A stretch of DNA of 64,000 bases from Actinacidiphila yanglinensis. GTDB lineage: Bacteria > Actinomycetota > Actinomycetes > Streptomycetales > Streptomycetaceae. The notes under the pieces are model-generated. The model had not been told where the DNA came from. It saw only the letters and a program-made list of their open reading frames with translations, and ran no database searches. Shown here in pieces: positions 51,365-58,908 of the stretch. The stretch is from NCBI RefSeq assembly GCF_900107965.1, contig NZ_FNVU01000006.1, forward strand, positions 265,337 through 329,336, in the 5' to 3' direction. Position 1 is the first letter of the stretch. Every line of letters begins with the position of its first letter. The position numbers and the translations under genes were made by a program.

Positions 51365-51466
51365 CGTTCCCGGCGCGTCACGCGGGCCAGCGAGCGGCGA
51401 TGGCCGGTCGGGCCGCCGGCCGGAGCGGCGCAGCCGGGGAGCCCGCGCCGGCACCCACCGAGTGGC

Positions 51467-51832
51467 TCACGCGGACGGGGTGACGAACTCGGGCTGGTCC
51501 AGGACGCGCAGCCAGCTTCCGTCGGACTGGCGGCGGACCACCTGCGCGCGGGCGCCGGCTCCGTCGCGCGGCGGGGTGGAGGTGAGCGCGATGTCCCCGC
51601 TGATCAGCGTCGGCAGCGGCTCCTCGGGCTCGAAGTGCGGCCGGTTGGCGAGCACGTTCTCCCACAGGGCGCGGATCGCCGCGCGGCCGACGGTCCGGCC
51701 GCCGGGCGGGTAGGCGAGCACCGCGTCCTCCTCGTAGAGCGCGGCGACCCCGGCGGCGTCACCGGCGTTGGACCGCTCGACGAACAGGCGGGTGAGGTCC
51801 TCGGGCCGCATGGCCTGGGCGTACTCCGTCAT
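51467..51832 (-). CDS. SnoaL-like / YybH-type NTF2 fold protein
   Basis: 121 aa. MRPEDLTRLFVERSNAGDAAGVAALYEEDAVLAYPPGGRTVGRAAIRALWENVLA is the typical N-terminal half of this fold; the C-terminal half reads ALTSTPPRDGAGARAQVVRRQSDGSWLRVLDQPEF. ATG 51832 has GAGGAGAGA just upstream; the frame before it is not conserved. Divergent from a LysR gene with a perfect inverted repeat between them, so it is the probable target of that regulator. Substrate unknown. Confidence 0.88.
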   Translation of the reverse strand: MTEYAQAMRPEDLTRLFVERSNAGDAAGVAALYEEDAVLAYPPGGRTVGRAAIRALWENVLANRPHFEPEEPLPTLISGDIALTSTPPRDGAGARAQVVRRQSDGSWLRVLDQPEFVTPSA

Positions 51833-51926
51833 GGTCTCTCTCCTCGGGCTCGGCTGTCGGGCTGCGCTGTCAGGCTGGGCTGCGCGGGTCGCCTCCTTGC
51901 CCACCTCCCAGGGTGGTCCGGCGGTG

Positions 51927-51953
51927 ATCAGAAGTCCAACAGATGGTTCTGAT
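51927..51953. promoter_or_regulatory. Perfect 7-bp inverted repeat, probable LysR binding site
   Basis: ATCAGAA (51927-51933), 13 nt, TTCTGAT (51947-51953), centred between the divergent NTF2-like and LysR genes and 20 bp before the LysR ATG. Spacing and A/T-rich arms fit a LysR recognition site (T-N11-A type) in an otherwise GC-rich region. Confidence 0.7.
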
Positions 51954-51973
51954 GAGAGCTAGAATGGTGAGTC

Positions 51974-52849
51974 ATGGACCTGAGGCAGCTGGAGTACTTC
52001 GTCGCGGTCGCGGAGGAGCGCAACTTCACGCGGGCCGCGGAGCGCGTGCACATCAGCCAGTCCGGGGTCAGCGCGCAGGTCCGCCGGCTCGAACAGGAGC
52101 TCGGCACCGAGCTGTTCGACCGTTCGGCCCGCACCACCACCCTCACGGTCGCGGGCAAGGCAGCGCTCGAACACGCGCGGGCCGCGCTCGCGGCGGTCGG
52201 CGCGGTGCGGCAGGCCGTCGGCGAGGTCGCCGAGGTGATCCGGGGGCGGCTGGCCCTCGGCATGGTCATCGGCTGCACCCTCACGCCCCTGTTCGAAGCA
52301 CTCGCCGGGTTCCACCGCGCGCACCCGGGCGTCGAGATCGCGCTGCTGGAGGAGAACTCCGAGCGGCTGGTGGAGCACGTGCGGGCCGGTGCGCTCGACC
52401 TCGCGCTGGTCGGGACGGCGAGTGCGGCGCCGGACGGGCTGGAGTCGCTGACCGTCATCAGCGAGCGGATCGTCGCCGTCACCGCCGCGGATCATCCGCT
52501 GGCCGGCCGGCGCCGGGTCACCCTGCGGGACGTCGCCGCGCACCCGCTCGTCTGCATGCCGCCCGGCACCGGGCTGCGCACCGTCCTCGACCGCGCCTGC
52601 GCCGCGGCCGGCCTCCGGCCGACGATCGCCTTCCAGGCAAGCGCGGCCGACGCCATCGCGGATCTGGCCGCGCGCGGGCTCGGGGTGGGGGTGCTCAGCG
52701 CGTCCATGGCCGACCGCTTCGGCGAGAAGCTGGTCGCCCACACGATCGAGGGCGCCGCCGCCCCGGCCCACCTCACCCTCGTCTGGCGCCCCTCCCCTCC
52801 CCCCGCCCTGCGCGCCCTCCTCCCCCACCTCCGCCGCGCGTTCGCCTGA
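51974..52849 (+). CDS. LysR-family transcriptional regulator
   Basis: 291 aa. N-terminal winged helix MDLRQLEYFVAVAEERNFTRAAERVHISQSGVSAQVRRLEQELGTELFDR, then a substrate-binding domain (LALGMVIGCTLTPLFEALAGFHRAHPGVEIALLEENSERL...). Divergent from the small NTF2-like gene, the usual LysR-target layout. Inducer unknown. It converges on the Scr1-type regulator gene, stop to stop 31 bp. Confidence 0.93.
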   Translation: MDLRQLEYFVAVAEERNFTRAAERVHISQSGVSAQVRRLEQELGTELFDRSARTTTLTVAGKAALEHARAALAAVGAVRQAVGEVAEVIRGRLALGMVIGCTLTPLFEALAGFHRAHPGVEIALLEENSERLVEHVRAGALDLALVGTASAAPDGLESLTVISERIVAVTAADHPLAGRRRVTLRDVAAHPLVCMPPGTGLRTVLDRACAAAGLRPTIAFQASAADAIADLAARGLGVGVLSASMADRFGEKLVAHTIEGAAAPAHLTLVWRPSPPPALRALLPHLRRAFA

Positions 52850-52880
52850 AGGTCCCGCCGACCGGGCGGTGAGGCGGCCG

Positions 52881-53750
52881 CTACGGCTTCCCGCGTTCCA
52901 GCACCGTGTGCAGGAGCGTCAGGGAATCCGCGGGCGTGAGAGCGATGTCACGGAGCAGGTCGTACGCGAGCCGGAGCGGCTCGATCTCTTCGGGTTCCTC
53001 GACGAGGTGCCCGCTCCAACTGCTCCGCGTGTACGCGACGGTGTGCCCGTCGTGGCAGAAGATCAGTTCGAGGGAGCCACGAACGTGATGCGGTCCGGTC
53101 CCGAACGGCACGACGTGCAGGGAGACATCGGGAAGGCAGGCCGTCTCGACGATATGCTCCACCTGGCCCCGCCACGTCTCCGCGTCACGCGCTCCCCTCC
53201 ACAGCACCGACTCGTCGACCAGCGCCCGGTAGTGCAAGGGGTTCGGACCCGTGAGGCGTTCCTGACGCTCCAGCCGCGCGGCGACCCGCGCGCTCAACTG
53301 CTCCACGCTGCCTGGCCTGGTGGTGCGCAACTGCTCCTCGGCGTATGCCGGGGTCTGGAGGAGGTGCGGCACGGCACTGATGTCGTACTCCTGGATGCTG
53401 GTCGCAGTTGCCTCCAGGGGGGCGAGCCCGGTGAACGGACGGTCCTTCGCCTCTCGTTTGGCCAGCTGCCACAGCTTCACCAGCAGGGTGCCGGTGCCGT
53501 ACACCTTGTCCAGCATCCGCGCGGCCTCGACGGTGCCGAGCCGCGAGCCTCGCTCCAGGCGGTGCAGGTAGGACTGTTCGTACCTGCACACGTGGGCGAG
53601 TTGCACGAGGCTCATCCCCGACTGTTCGCGACGCGAGGCCAGTTCCGAGGCGTAGACGGCCCTCGCCGACGGCCACTCACCGTCCCGGCGGCCGGGTGAT
53701 CCGGGTCGGCCCGGTTGGCCTTTCCCGGCAGGCGACTTCGGTTGCGGCAT
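52881..53750 (-). CDS. HTH regulator with DUF5753 (Scr1 type)
   Basis: 289 aa, AAGGAG 6 nt before ATG 53750. The Cro/C1 helix-turn-helix (ASELASRREQSGMSLVQLAHVCRYEQSYLHRLERGSRLGTVEAARMLDKV) is followed by the DUF5753 domain: ATSIQEYDISAVPHLLQTPAYAEEQLR, RLERQERLTGPNPLHYRALVDESVL, PFGTGPHHVRGSLELIFC. In streptomycetes such genes normally have a small DUF397 gene next to them; none is present here, since the LysR gene ends 31 bp away. It would act as a repressor or activator of an unknown target. Confidence 0.9.
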   Translation of the reverse strand: MPQPKSPAGKGQPGRPGSPGRRDGEWPSARAVYASELASRREQSGMSLVQLAHVCRYEQSYLHRLERGSRLGTVEAARMLDKVYGTGTLLVKLWQLAKREAKDRPFTGLAPLEATATSIQEYDISAVPHLLQTPAYAEEQLRTTRPGSVEQLSARVAARLERQERLTGPNPLHYRALVDESVLWRGARDAETWRGQVEHIVETACLPDVSLHVVPFGTGPHHVRGSLELIFCHDGHTVAYTRSSWSGHLVEEPEEIEPLRLAYDLLRDIALTPADSLTLLHTVLERGKP

Positions 53751-53784
53751 GGCGGCTCCTTGATCCGTGACGATCCGTTCACCG

Positions 53785-53814
53785 ACCGTAGGGATCCGTG
53801 CGGGTCTGCAGCAA
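53785..53814 (-). promoter_or_regulatory. Putative promoter of the Scr1-type gene
   Basis: Minus strand TTGCTG (53814-53809), 18-bp spacer, TACGGT (53790-53785). A TGACG-GAG-CGTCA inverted repeat lies just upstream at 53823-53835. Consensus match is moderate. Confidence 0.4.
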
Positions 53815-53849
53815 TGGCACTTTGACGGAGCGTCAGCGAAAACTGCCAC

Positions 53850-55034
53850 TCACAACGGAACGCCCACCGCGTCGGCGAGCAGCCGCATGCGGGGCGTCAG
53901 GGTGCGGCGGCGCGCGATCACCTGGCCGAGGATGTCCTGCGCGTAGCGCTGGTGCGGCAACCACTGAGGCGCCGCGTGCCGGACGAGTTCGAGCGTGTCG
54001 ACGGCCTCGGCGTACCTCCGCAGCCGTACCCGGGCCGCTGCCTGGTCCAACCGGTTCCGGTTCAGGTTGTTGCTGGTCGGGCGCATGCCCTGCCAGGAAA
54101 TGGTCTCCGACAGCTGGAGCACCCGGTCGGGCCGATCCGAGATCATGGCATGCTCGGCGTCCTTGAGCTGGACGGTCCGCGCGTCGAAGGCCCGGAGGAA
54201 TCCGCCCGGGACCGGCAGGTCGCCCACTGCCGAGGCCGCCGATCCCGCCAGGCGGAGCAGCCTTTCCGCGTCATCGGAACGGGCGTCCCGGTCGGCCGCG
54301 GCAGCGGCTCTCAGCAGCAGCCAGCCCCAGGCCGCCAACTCGCCGGGCGTCGCACGGGACATGCGGGGCTCGATCCGGTCGGCCCACGTCTCGGCGAGGT
54401 GACCGGCCGCGCCGATCCGGCCACGACGAAGCAGCAGCCAGCAACTCGTACTCACCGCGGCGGCGACGTCGAGATCGTCCCCGGCGCCGTCCAGCGCCCG
54501 GGTGAGCGCGACGTCGGCGGCATCGAACTGCCGCGTCTGCGTGAACAACCAGCCGGTCAGCCCGAGCAGATCGGCCTGCACCCGGCGTCCCGCCGGGGAG
54601 TCGGCCACCGCCGCGGCGTCCCGCAGGAGCCCCGGCAGCACCGCGCCGAGCTGGTCGAGCCGATCGGCTGCGGCGAGTGGCACCGCGGCGGCCACCGCCC
54701 TCCGGACACCGGCCACCGTCGGAGCATCGTCGCTCGGGCCCGGGGACGGGGCTTCCAGGGCGGCGCGGACCGGCGCCCACCGGTCGGCCACCGCCGGAGC
54801 CGCACCAGGAGTCTCGCGCTCCCCTCCGAGGAGTCGGGTGGTCGGTACGCCCAAGGCGGCCGCGAGCGCGCGGGCGGTTTCCACCCGGGTGTCGGCTCGC
54901 TCGCCCTGCTCCAGTTTCCTGATCAGCGAGAGGGAGACACCGGACCGCCCGGCCAGCTCACGCTGGGACAGCCCCCGGCGCTTCCGGGTCTCCCGGAGCC
55001 GCGCTCCGATGCTGCTGCCGGTGGGATGAGGCAT
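53850..55034 (-). CDS. XRE-family regulator with helical C-terminal domain
   Basis: 394 aa. HTH at residues ~7-60: SSIGARLRETRKRRGLSQRELAGRSGVSLSLIRKLEQGERADTRVETARALAAALGV. The remaining ~320 residues are an Ala/Leu/Arg-rich helical repeat region of the TPR type. ATG 55034 fits the domain start; the upstream frame is not conserved and the ribosome binding site is weak. It lies upstream of and in line with the Scr1-type gene (99 bp apart), but each seems to have its own promoter. Confidence 0.82.
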   Translation of the reverse strand: MPHPTGSSIGARLRETRKRRGLSQRELAGRSGVSLSLIRKLEQGERADTRVETARALAAALGVPTTRLLGGERETPGAAPAVADRWAPVRAALEAPSPGPSDDAPTVAGVRRAVAAAVPLAAADRLDQLGAVLPGLLRDAAAVADSPAGRRVQADLLGLTGWLFTQTRQFDAADVALTRALDGAGDDLDVAAAVSTSCWLLLRRGRIGAAGHLAETWADRIEPRMSRATPGELAAWGWLLLRAAAAADRDARSDDAERLLRLAGSAASAVGDLPVPGGFLRAFDARTVQLKDAEHAMISDRPDRVLQLSETISWQGMRPTSNNLNRNRLDQAAARVRLRRYAEAVDTLELVRHAAPQWLPHQRYAQDILGQVIARRRTLTPRMRLLADAVGVPL

Positions 55035-55090
55035 GGCCACCCCGTTCGTCTCGACGTCGACAGTCGAAACGCTACAGCGGCACCGCCCTC

Positions 55091-56671
55091 CTACCAGTAG
55101 GTGAGGAGGAGGTGGTTGAGGAGGAGGGCGAGGGCGGCCTGCGCGGCGAGCCAGGCGCGGCGGTCCGGGGCGGGCAGGAGCGCCGCGGTCGCGGGGAGCC
55201 AGAGGGTGAAGGGGAGCCAGATCCGCTCGGTCTCGGCCTTGCTCATGCCGGAGAGGTCGGCCGCGAGGAGGGCGAGGAGCATCGCGCACGGCAGGAGGAC
55301 CGCGGGGTCGGGGCGGGACGGGAACGAGAACGGCAGGCGGGCGAGGACCTTCCTCAGCGCACCCGGAAGCACGGCGCCCGAACCAACTCCCCCCGGCCCA
55401 CCCGGAAGCACGGCACGTGAACCCACTTCCCCCGGCCCACCCGGAAACGGGGCACGTGAACCCACTTCCCCCGGCCCACCCCGAAGCACCCCTCGGAACC
55501 CAACTTTCGCGGAGGACGCCCAGGCCCCCACCGCGCGCCCTACCCCCGCGAACGAGGCGAACCCCGCCGCCGCCAGCACCGTCGCCGGATCGCCGAAGAA
55601 CCAGTAGGAGTACGGCCGATCACCACCCGCCCCCTGGTAGTAGCGGACCTTGAGCAACCGGTAGGCCTCCCACCAGTCGAAGCCGGCGAGGGTGAAGCAG
55701 ACCGGGGCGACGAGGAGGCCGAGCAGGAGCAGCGGGACGGGCCGCAGCGTACGGGCGTACCAGAGGAGCGCGAGGACCGGCACGACCAGCAGGGTCAGCC
55801 CGTAGGAGAGGTAGAGCGCGAGCCCGAGCAGCAGCCCGCTCCCTACGGCGGCGCCGGCCCGCCCGGGCCGCGACCGGGCGGTGACGGCGAGCGCCAGCAG
55901 CGCCAGCGCCCACGCGGAGACCGCGGCGAAGTACCCGTCGGCGGACGCACCCACCCACACCGCACCGGGAGTCAGTACGAGGAAGGGCGCGGCGGCGCGG
56001 GCGGCGCGCTCCGCGCCGAGCGCGCGCAGCGCGACCAGGACGGCGGCGGCCACCGAGCCGCCCGCCGTGATCACGAACGCGCCCGCCCAGGCCCCGCCGC
56101 CCAGCCCGATCCGGTCCAGCCCGACGAACGTCAACACCGCGGCGGCCGGGTGCCCGGCGACGTGGGCGTTCCAGTGGCCGGGCGAGTCGATCAGGATGTG
56201 ATGGGTGTAGTCGCGGAGCGCGGCGCCCGCGTGCCGGAACCGGGGCACCTCGACCAGGTACTCGTTGCGCGTGGTGAGCCGGTTCGCCACCCCGCGCCGC
56301 CAGCCGTCGACGAGGGCCAGCGACCACGTCCAGGCCATCGCGGCGCCCCAGGCCGCCCACGGCAGGGCCCGCCACGGCAGGCGCTCGGCGAGCCGGGGCC
56401 CGTAGGCGACGGCGAGGACGGCCACCGCGACCGCGGCGGGGGTGCCCGGGCCGGTGTGCGGGTGCCAGGTGGCGAGCAGGGGTGGCCAGGGGGCGTGCAG
56501 CTTCCCGGTCCGGTGCTCGATCCGCGTCCCGACCACCGCGACGACGGCGAAGAGCACGAGCCCGGCAGCGGCGGCGGCCAGGTCCCGGCGCCGCCCGGCG
56601 CGGGGCGGCACGGCAGGTTCCGGCTCCGGCTCGGCGTCGGGCGGATGCAGCGGGGAGGGCGTGAGGGTCAC
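55091..56671 (-). CDS. Multi-pass membrane protein (glycosyltransferase-C-like)
   Basis: 526 aa from GTG 56671. A TAGGGT hexamer exactly 7 nt before this GTG suggests a leaderless mRNA; longer in-frame starts to 57037 are not supported. About 10-12 hydrophobic helices, beginning with LAAAAAGLVLFAVVAVVGT, and an extracytoplasmic loop with SPGHWNAHVAGHPAAAV suggest a polyprenyl-phosphate-dependent GT-C-type mannosyl- or arabinosyl-transferase-like protein. The family is not certain. Between two helices is a low-complexity loop made of 13-aa repeats (GGPGEVGSRAxxP), encoded by a 39-bp tandem array. Divergent from the molybdoenzyme gene across 115 bp. Confidence 0.72.
   Translation of the reverse strand: MTLTPSPLHPPDAEPEPEPAVPPRAGRRRDLAAAAAGLVLFAVVAVVGTRIEHRTGKLHAPWPPLLATWHPHTGPGTPAAVAVAVLAVAYGPRLAERLPWRALPWAAWGAAMAWTWSLALVDGWRRGVANRLTTRNEYLVEVPRFRHAGAALRDYTHHILIDSPGHWNAHVAGHPAAAVLTFVGLDRIGLGGGAWAGAFVITAGGSVAAAVLVALRALGAERAARAAAPFLVLTPGAVWVGASADGYFAAVSAWALALLALAVTARSRPGRAGAAVGSGLLLGLALYLSYGLTLLVVPVLALLWYARTLRPVPLLLLGLLVAPVCFTLAGFDWWEAYRLLKVRYYQGAGGDRPYSYWFFGDPATVLAAAGFASFAGVGRAVGAWASSAKVGFRGVLRGGPGEVGSRAPFPGGPGEVGSRAVLPGGPGGVGSGAVLPGALRKVLARLPFSFPSRPDPAVLLPCAMLLALLAADLSGMSKAETERIWLPFTLWLPATAALLPAPDRRAWLAAQAALALLLNHLLLTYW
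55362..55517. repeat. 39-bp tandem repeat array inside the membrane-protein gene
   Basis: Three good copies at 55362-55400, 55401-55439 and 55440-55478, plus a degenerate fourth at 55479-55517. The second and third copies differ at only a few positions. The length is a multiple of three, so copy-number change keeps the frame and adds or removes 13 residues. Confidence 0.85.
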
Positions 56672-56684
56672 CCGGCTCACCCTA
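56672..56684 (-). promoter_or_regulatory. Leaderless promoter -10 of the membrane-protein gene
   Basis: Minus strand TAGGGT (56684-56679), then 7 nt, then GTG 56671. Same geometry as at 56774 and 58896. Confidence 0.5.
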
Positions 56685-56773
56685 GGGAGGCACACCGGCG
56701 CCGGTCCGGTCCCGCACCGCGACGTCAGACTTTCGTCATACGTCGCAGCCGTGGTTCCGGCCCGGTACGGATC

Positions 56774-56786
56774 TAGGGTCCGGGCC
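56774..56786 (+). promoter_or_regulatory. Leaderless promoter -10 of the molybdoenzyme gene
   Basis: TAGGGT (56774-56779), 7 nt, ATG 56787; no Shine-Dalgarno sequence. A good -35 is not obvious. Confidence 0.55.
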
Positions 56787-58214
56787 ATGGACGTCCCCCC
56801 CAACCCCCCTCCCGAGCCGTCGGGCCCGCATCCGCCCGCCGGGCCGCCGCCGGAGCAACCACCCCACCGCGGAGCCGCGTTCGGGCGAGCGCCGGCCGCC
56901 CGCGCAGCCCCTCCCCGCCTCGCCGGCCTCGTCTCCCGCCTCCCCGCGGGTCCGTGGCGCAGCCCCCTGCGCGGCCCGTGGCTCACCTCGGTGTTCGGGC
57001 TGGTGCTGCTGGTCGGCATCCCCGTCCTGTTCGTCACCGGCCTGCTGTCGTACGCCGCCTACAACCCGAACCTGTCCCCGATCAACGACAAGACGCCGGG
57101 GAAGGGGCTGCTGGGCTTCTACCTCTTCGCGTGGCCGACCCGTCCGTACTGGCTGTACCGCGTCGACCAGGGCGTGCACGTGACGCTCGGGATCGTGCTG
57201 GTGCCGGTGCTGCTGGCGAAGCTGTGGTCGGTGGTACCGAAGCTGTTCGCGCTGCCGCCGGTCCGCTCCCCCGCGCACGCGCTGGACCGGTTGTCGCTGC
57301 TCCTGCTGGTGGGCGGCGGCCTGTTCGAGTTCGTCACCGGCGCGCTCAACGTCCAGCTGGACTACGTCTTCCCGGGGTCGTTCTACCCGCTGCACTTCTA
57401 CGGCGCCTGGGTGTTCTTCGGCGCGGTGGCCGCGCATGTCGCGCTGCGGCTGCCGAGGACCGTACGGGCCCTGCGCAGCCGGGACTTCCGGGCGGAGCTG
57501 CGCACCTCCACCTCGCGGACGGTGCCCGAACCCGCCGACGACAGCGGCCTGGTGTCCACGCACCCGGCGCGGCCGACGATGTCGCGGCGCGGGGCGCTCG
57601 GCATGGTCGGGCTCGGCTCGGTGGCCCTGTTCGTGGTGACGGCCGGGCAGAGCATCGGCGGGCCGCTGCGCAGGACCGCGCTGCTCGCCCCGCACGGGCG
57701 GGACCCCGGCTCCGGCCCGAACGGCTTCCCGATCAACAAGACCGCGGCCCTGGCGCACATCAGGGCGCAGGACGTGGGCGAGGGCTGGCGGTTGGTAGTA
57801 CACGGCGACGGCAACGGCCGGCGGGTGTCGCTGACCCTCGCCGACGTCCGCGCGCTGGCCCAGCACGGCTCGGCGCTGCCGATCGCGTGCGTGGAGGGCT
57901 GGTCGACGGACAACCAGCACTGGGAGGGGGTGCGGCTGGCCGACCTCGCGGCGCTGGTCGGCCATCACGCCGATCCGCCCGGGGTGTTCGTGGAGTCCGC
58001 GCAGCTGTCCGGTTCCTTCCGCGCGGTCGCGCTGCGCGCCAACCAGGTCCGCGACGCGCGCTCGCTGCTGGCGCTGCGGGTCAACGGCGCGGAGTTGTCG
58101 CACGACCACGGTTACCCGGCCCGGGTGATCGTGCCGGACGCGCCCGGGGTGATGAACACCAAGTGGGTGCACCGGCTCACCTTCGGAGCGACCACGTTCG
58201 GAGCCGACACGTGA
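56787..58214 (+). CDS. Membrane-anchored molybdopterin-dependent oxidoreductase with cytochrome b561-like domain
   Basis: 475 aa. A Pro-rich N-terminal tail (1-~55) is followed by four to five membrane helices (LTSVFGLVLLVGIPVLFVTGLLSYAAY ... FYGAWVFFGAVAAHVAL) with His residues spaced as in di-haem b561-type proteins. A further hydrophobic segment (MSRRGALGMVGLGSVALFVVTAG) then leads to the sulfite-oxidase-type molybdopterin domain (~300-475) with the Mo ligand Cys368 in LPIACVEGWSTDNQHWEGV and LSHDHGYPARVIVPDAPGVMNTKWV. The membrane part may pass electrons between quinone and the exported Mo site. It overlaps the next gene by 4 nt. Confidence 0.88.
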   Translation: MDVPPNPPPEPSGPHPPAGPPPEQPPHRGAAFGRAPAARAAPPRLAGLVSRLPAGPWRSPLRGPWLTSVFGLVLLVGIPVLFVTGLLSYAAYNPNLSPINDKTPGKGLLGFYLFAWPTRPYWLYRVDQGVHVTLGIVLVPVLLAKLWSVVPKLFALPPVRSPAHALDRLSLLLLVGGGLFEFVTGALNVQLDYVFPGSFYPLHFYGAWVFFGAVAAHVALRLPRTVRALRSRDFRAELRTSTSRTVPEPADDSGLVSTHPARPTMSRRGALGMVGLGSVALFVVTAGQSIGGPLRRTALLAPHGRDPGSGPNGFPINKTAALAHIRAQDVGEGWRLVVHGDGNGRRVSLTLADVRALAQHGSALPIACVEGWSTDNQHWEGVRLADLAALVGHHADPPGVFVESAQLSGSFRAVALRANQVRDARSLLALRVNGAELSHDHGYPARVIVPDAPGVMNTKWVHRLTFGATTFGADT

Positions 58215-58855
58215 ACGACCGCCCGCCGCACGCCCGTACACCGTCCTCCCGCACGCCCACCCCCGGCTCGCGGGACACCCGCTCCCCGCGCACCCGCTCC
58301 CCGGCCGCCCGGTTCCGCGTGGTGTACGGGGCCTCCCCCGCGCACCTCCTCGTCCTTCTCGCGTCCTTCGCGGTGTGCGGGTACGCGGCCGCGCGGCTGC
58401 TGCAACGGGACTGGTTCGACGTCGCGAAGTGGGTGGTGGGCGCGGCACTGCTGCACGACCTGGTCCTGGTCCCGCTCTACGCGGTGGCGGACTGGGTCCT
58501 GCACAGGGCACTGCGCACCCCGGGCCCCGGACCGTCGGCGCCCCCCGCACCGCACAAGCCATCGGGGGCGACCGAGGACCCGCCCGCCCGGGACCGTACC
58601 GCCCTGCGGATCGCCGCCGTCCACCACATCCGGGTCCCCGTCTTCCTCTCGCTGCTGCTCCTGCTCGTGTACTGGCCGCTGATCAGCCGGGTCAGGACGC
58701 ACTACGCGCAGGCGACCGGGCTCGACCCCGGGGTGTTCCTGGGGCGTTGGGTGCTGATCACCGCCGGGCTGCTCGGCGCCTCCGCGCTGCTCTTCGCCGT
58801 GCGCTGGTGGCGGATGACCCGGCGGCCGGGGCGCAAGGGCCTTACGGACCGGTGA
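58211..58855 (+). CDS. Small multi-pass membrane protein
   Basis: 214 aa, GTG start overlapping the molybdoenzyme stop (GTGA). The N-terminal ~35 residues are Ser/Thr/Arg/Pro-rich. Membrane helices are visible at LLVLLASFAVCGYAAARLL, WVVGAALLHDLVLVPLYAVADW, IRVPVFLSLLLLLVYWPLI and WVLITAGLLGASALLFAVRWW. I do not recognise a named family. Coupling to the molybdoenzyme suggests an assembly or electron-transfer partner. Confidence 0.8.
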   Translation: MNDRPPHARTPSSRTPTPGSRDTRSPRTRSPAARFRVVYGASPAHLLVLLASFAVCGYAAARLLQRDWFDVAKWVVGAALLHDLVLVPLYAVADWVLHRALRTPGPGPSAPPAPHKPSGATEDPPARDRTALRIAAVHHIRVPVFLSLLLLLVYWPLISRVRTHYAQATGLDPGVFLGRWVLITAGLLGASALLFAVRWWRMTRRPGRKGLTDR

Positions 58856-58895
58856 CGTCGCCGTACGGCGCCGTGCCGCGGCCCGCCGCCGACCC

Positions 58896-58908
58896 TAGGG
58901 TCGGCGGC
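58896..58908 (+). promoter_or_regulatory. Leaderless promoter -10 of the epimerase gene
   Basis: TAGGGT (58896-58901), 7 nt, ATG 58909, embedded in the palindrome GCCGACCCTAGGGTCGGC (58888-58905), which could also serve as an operator or hairpin. Confidence 0.55.
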
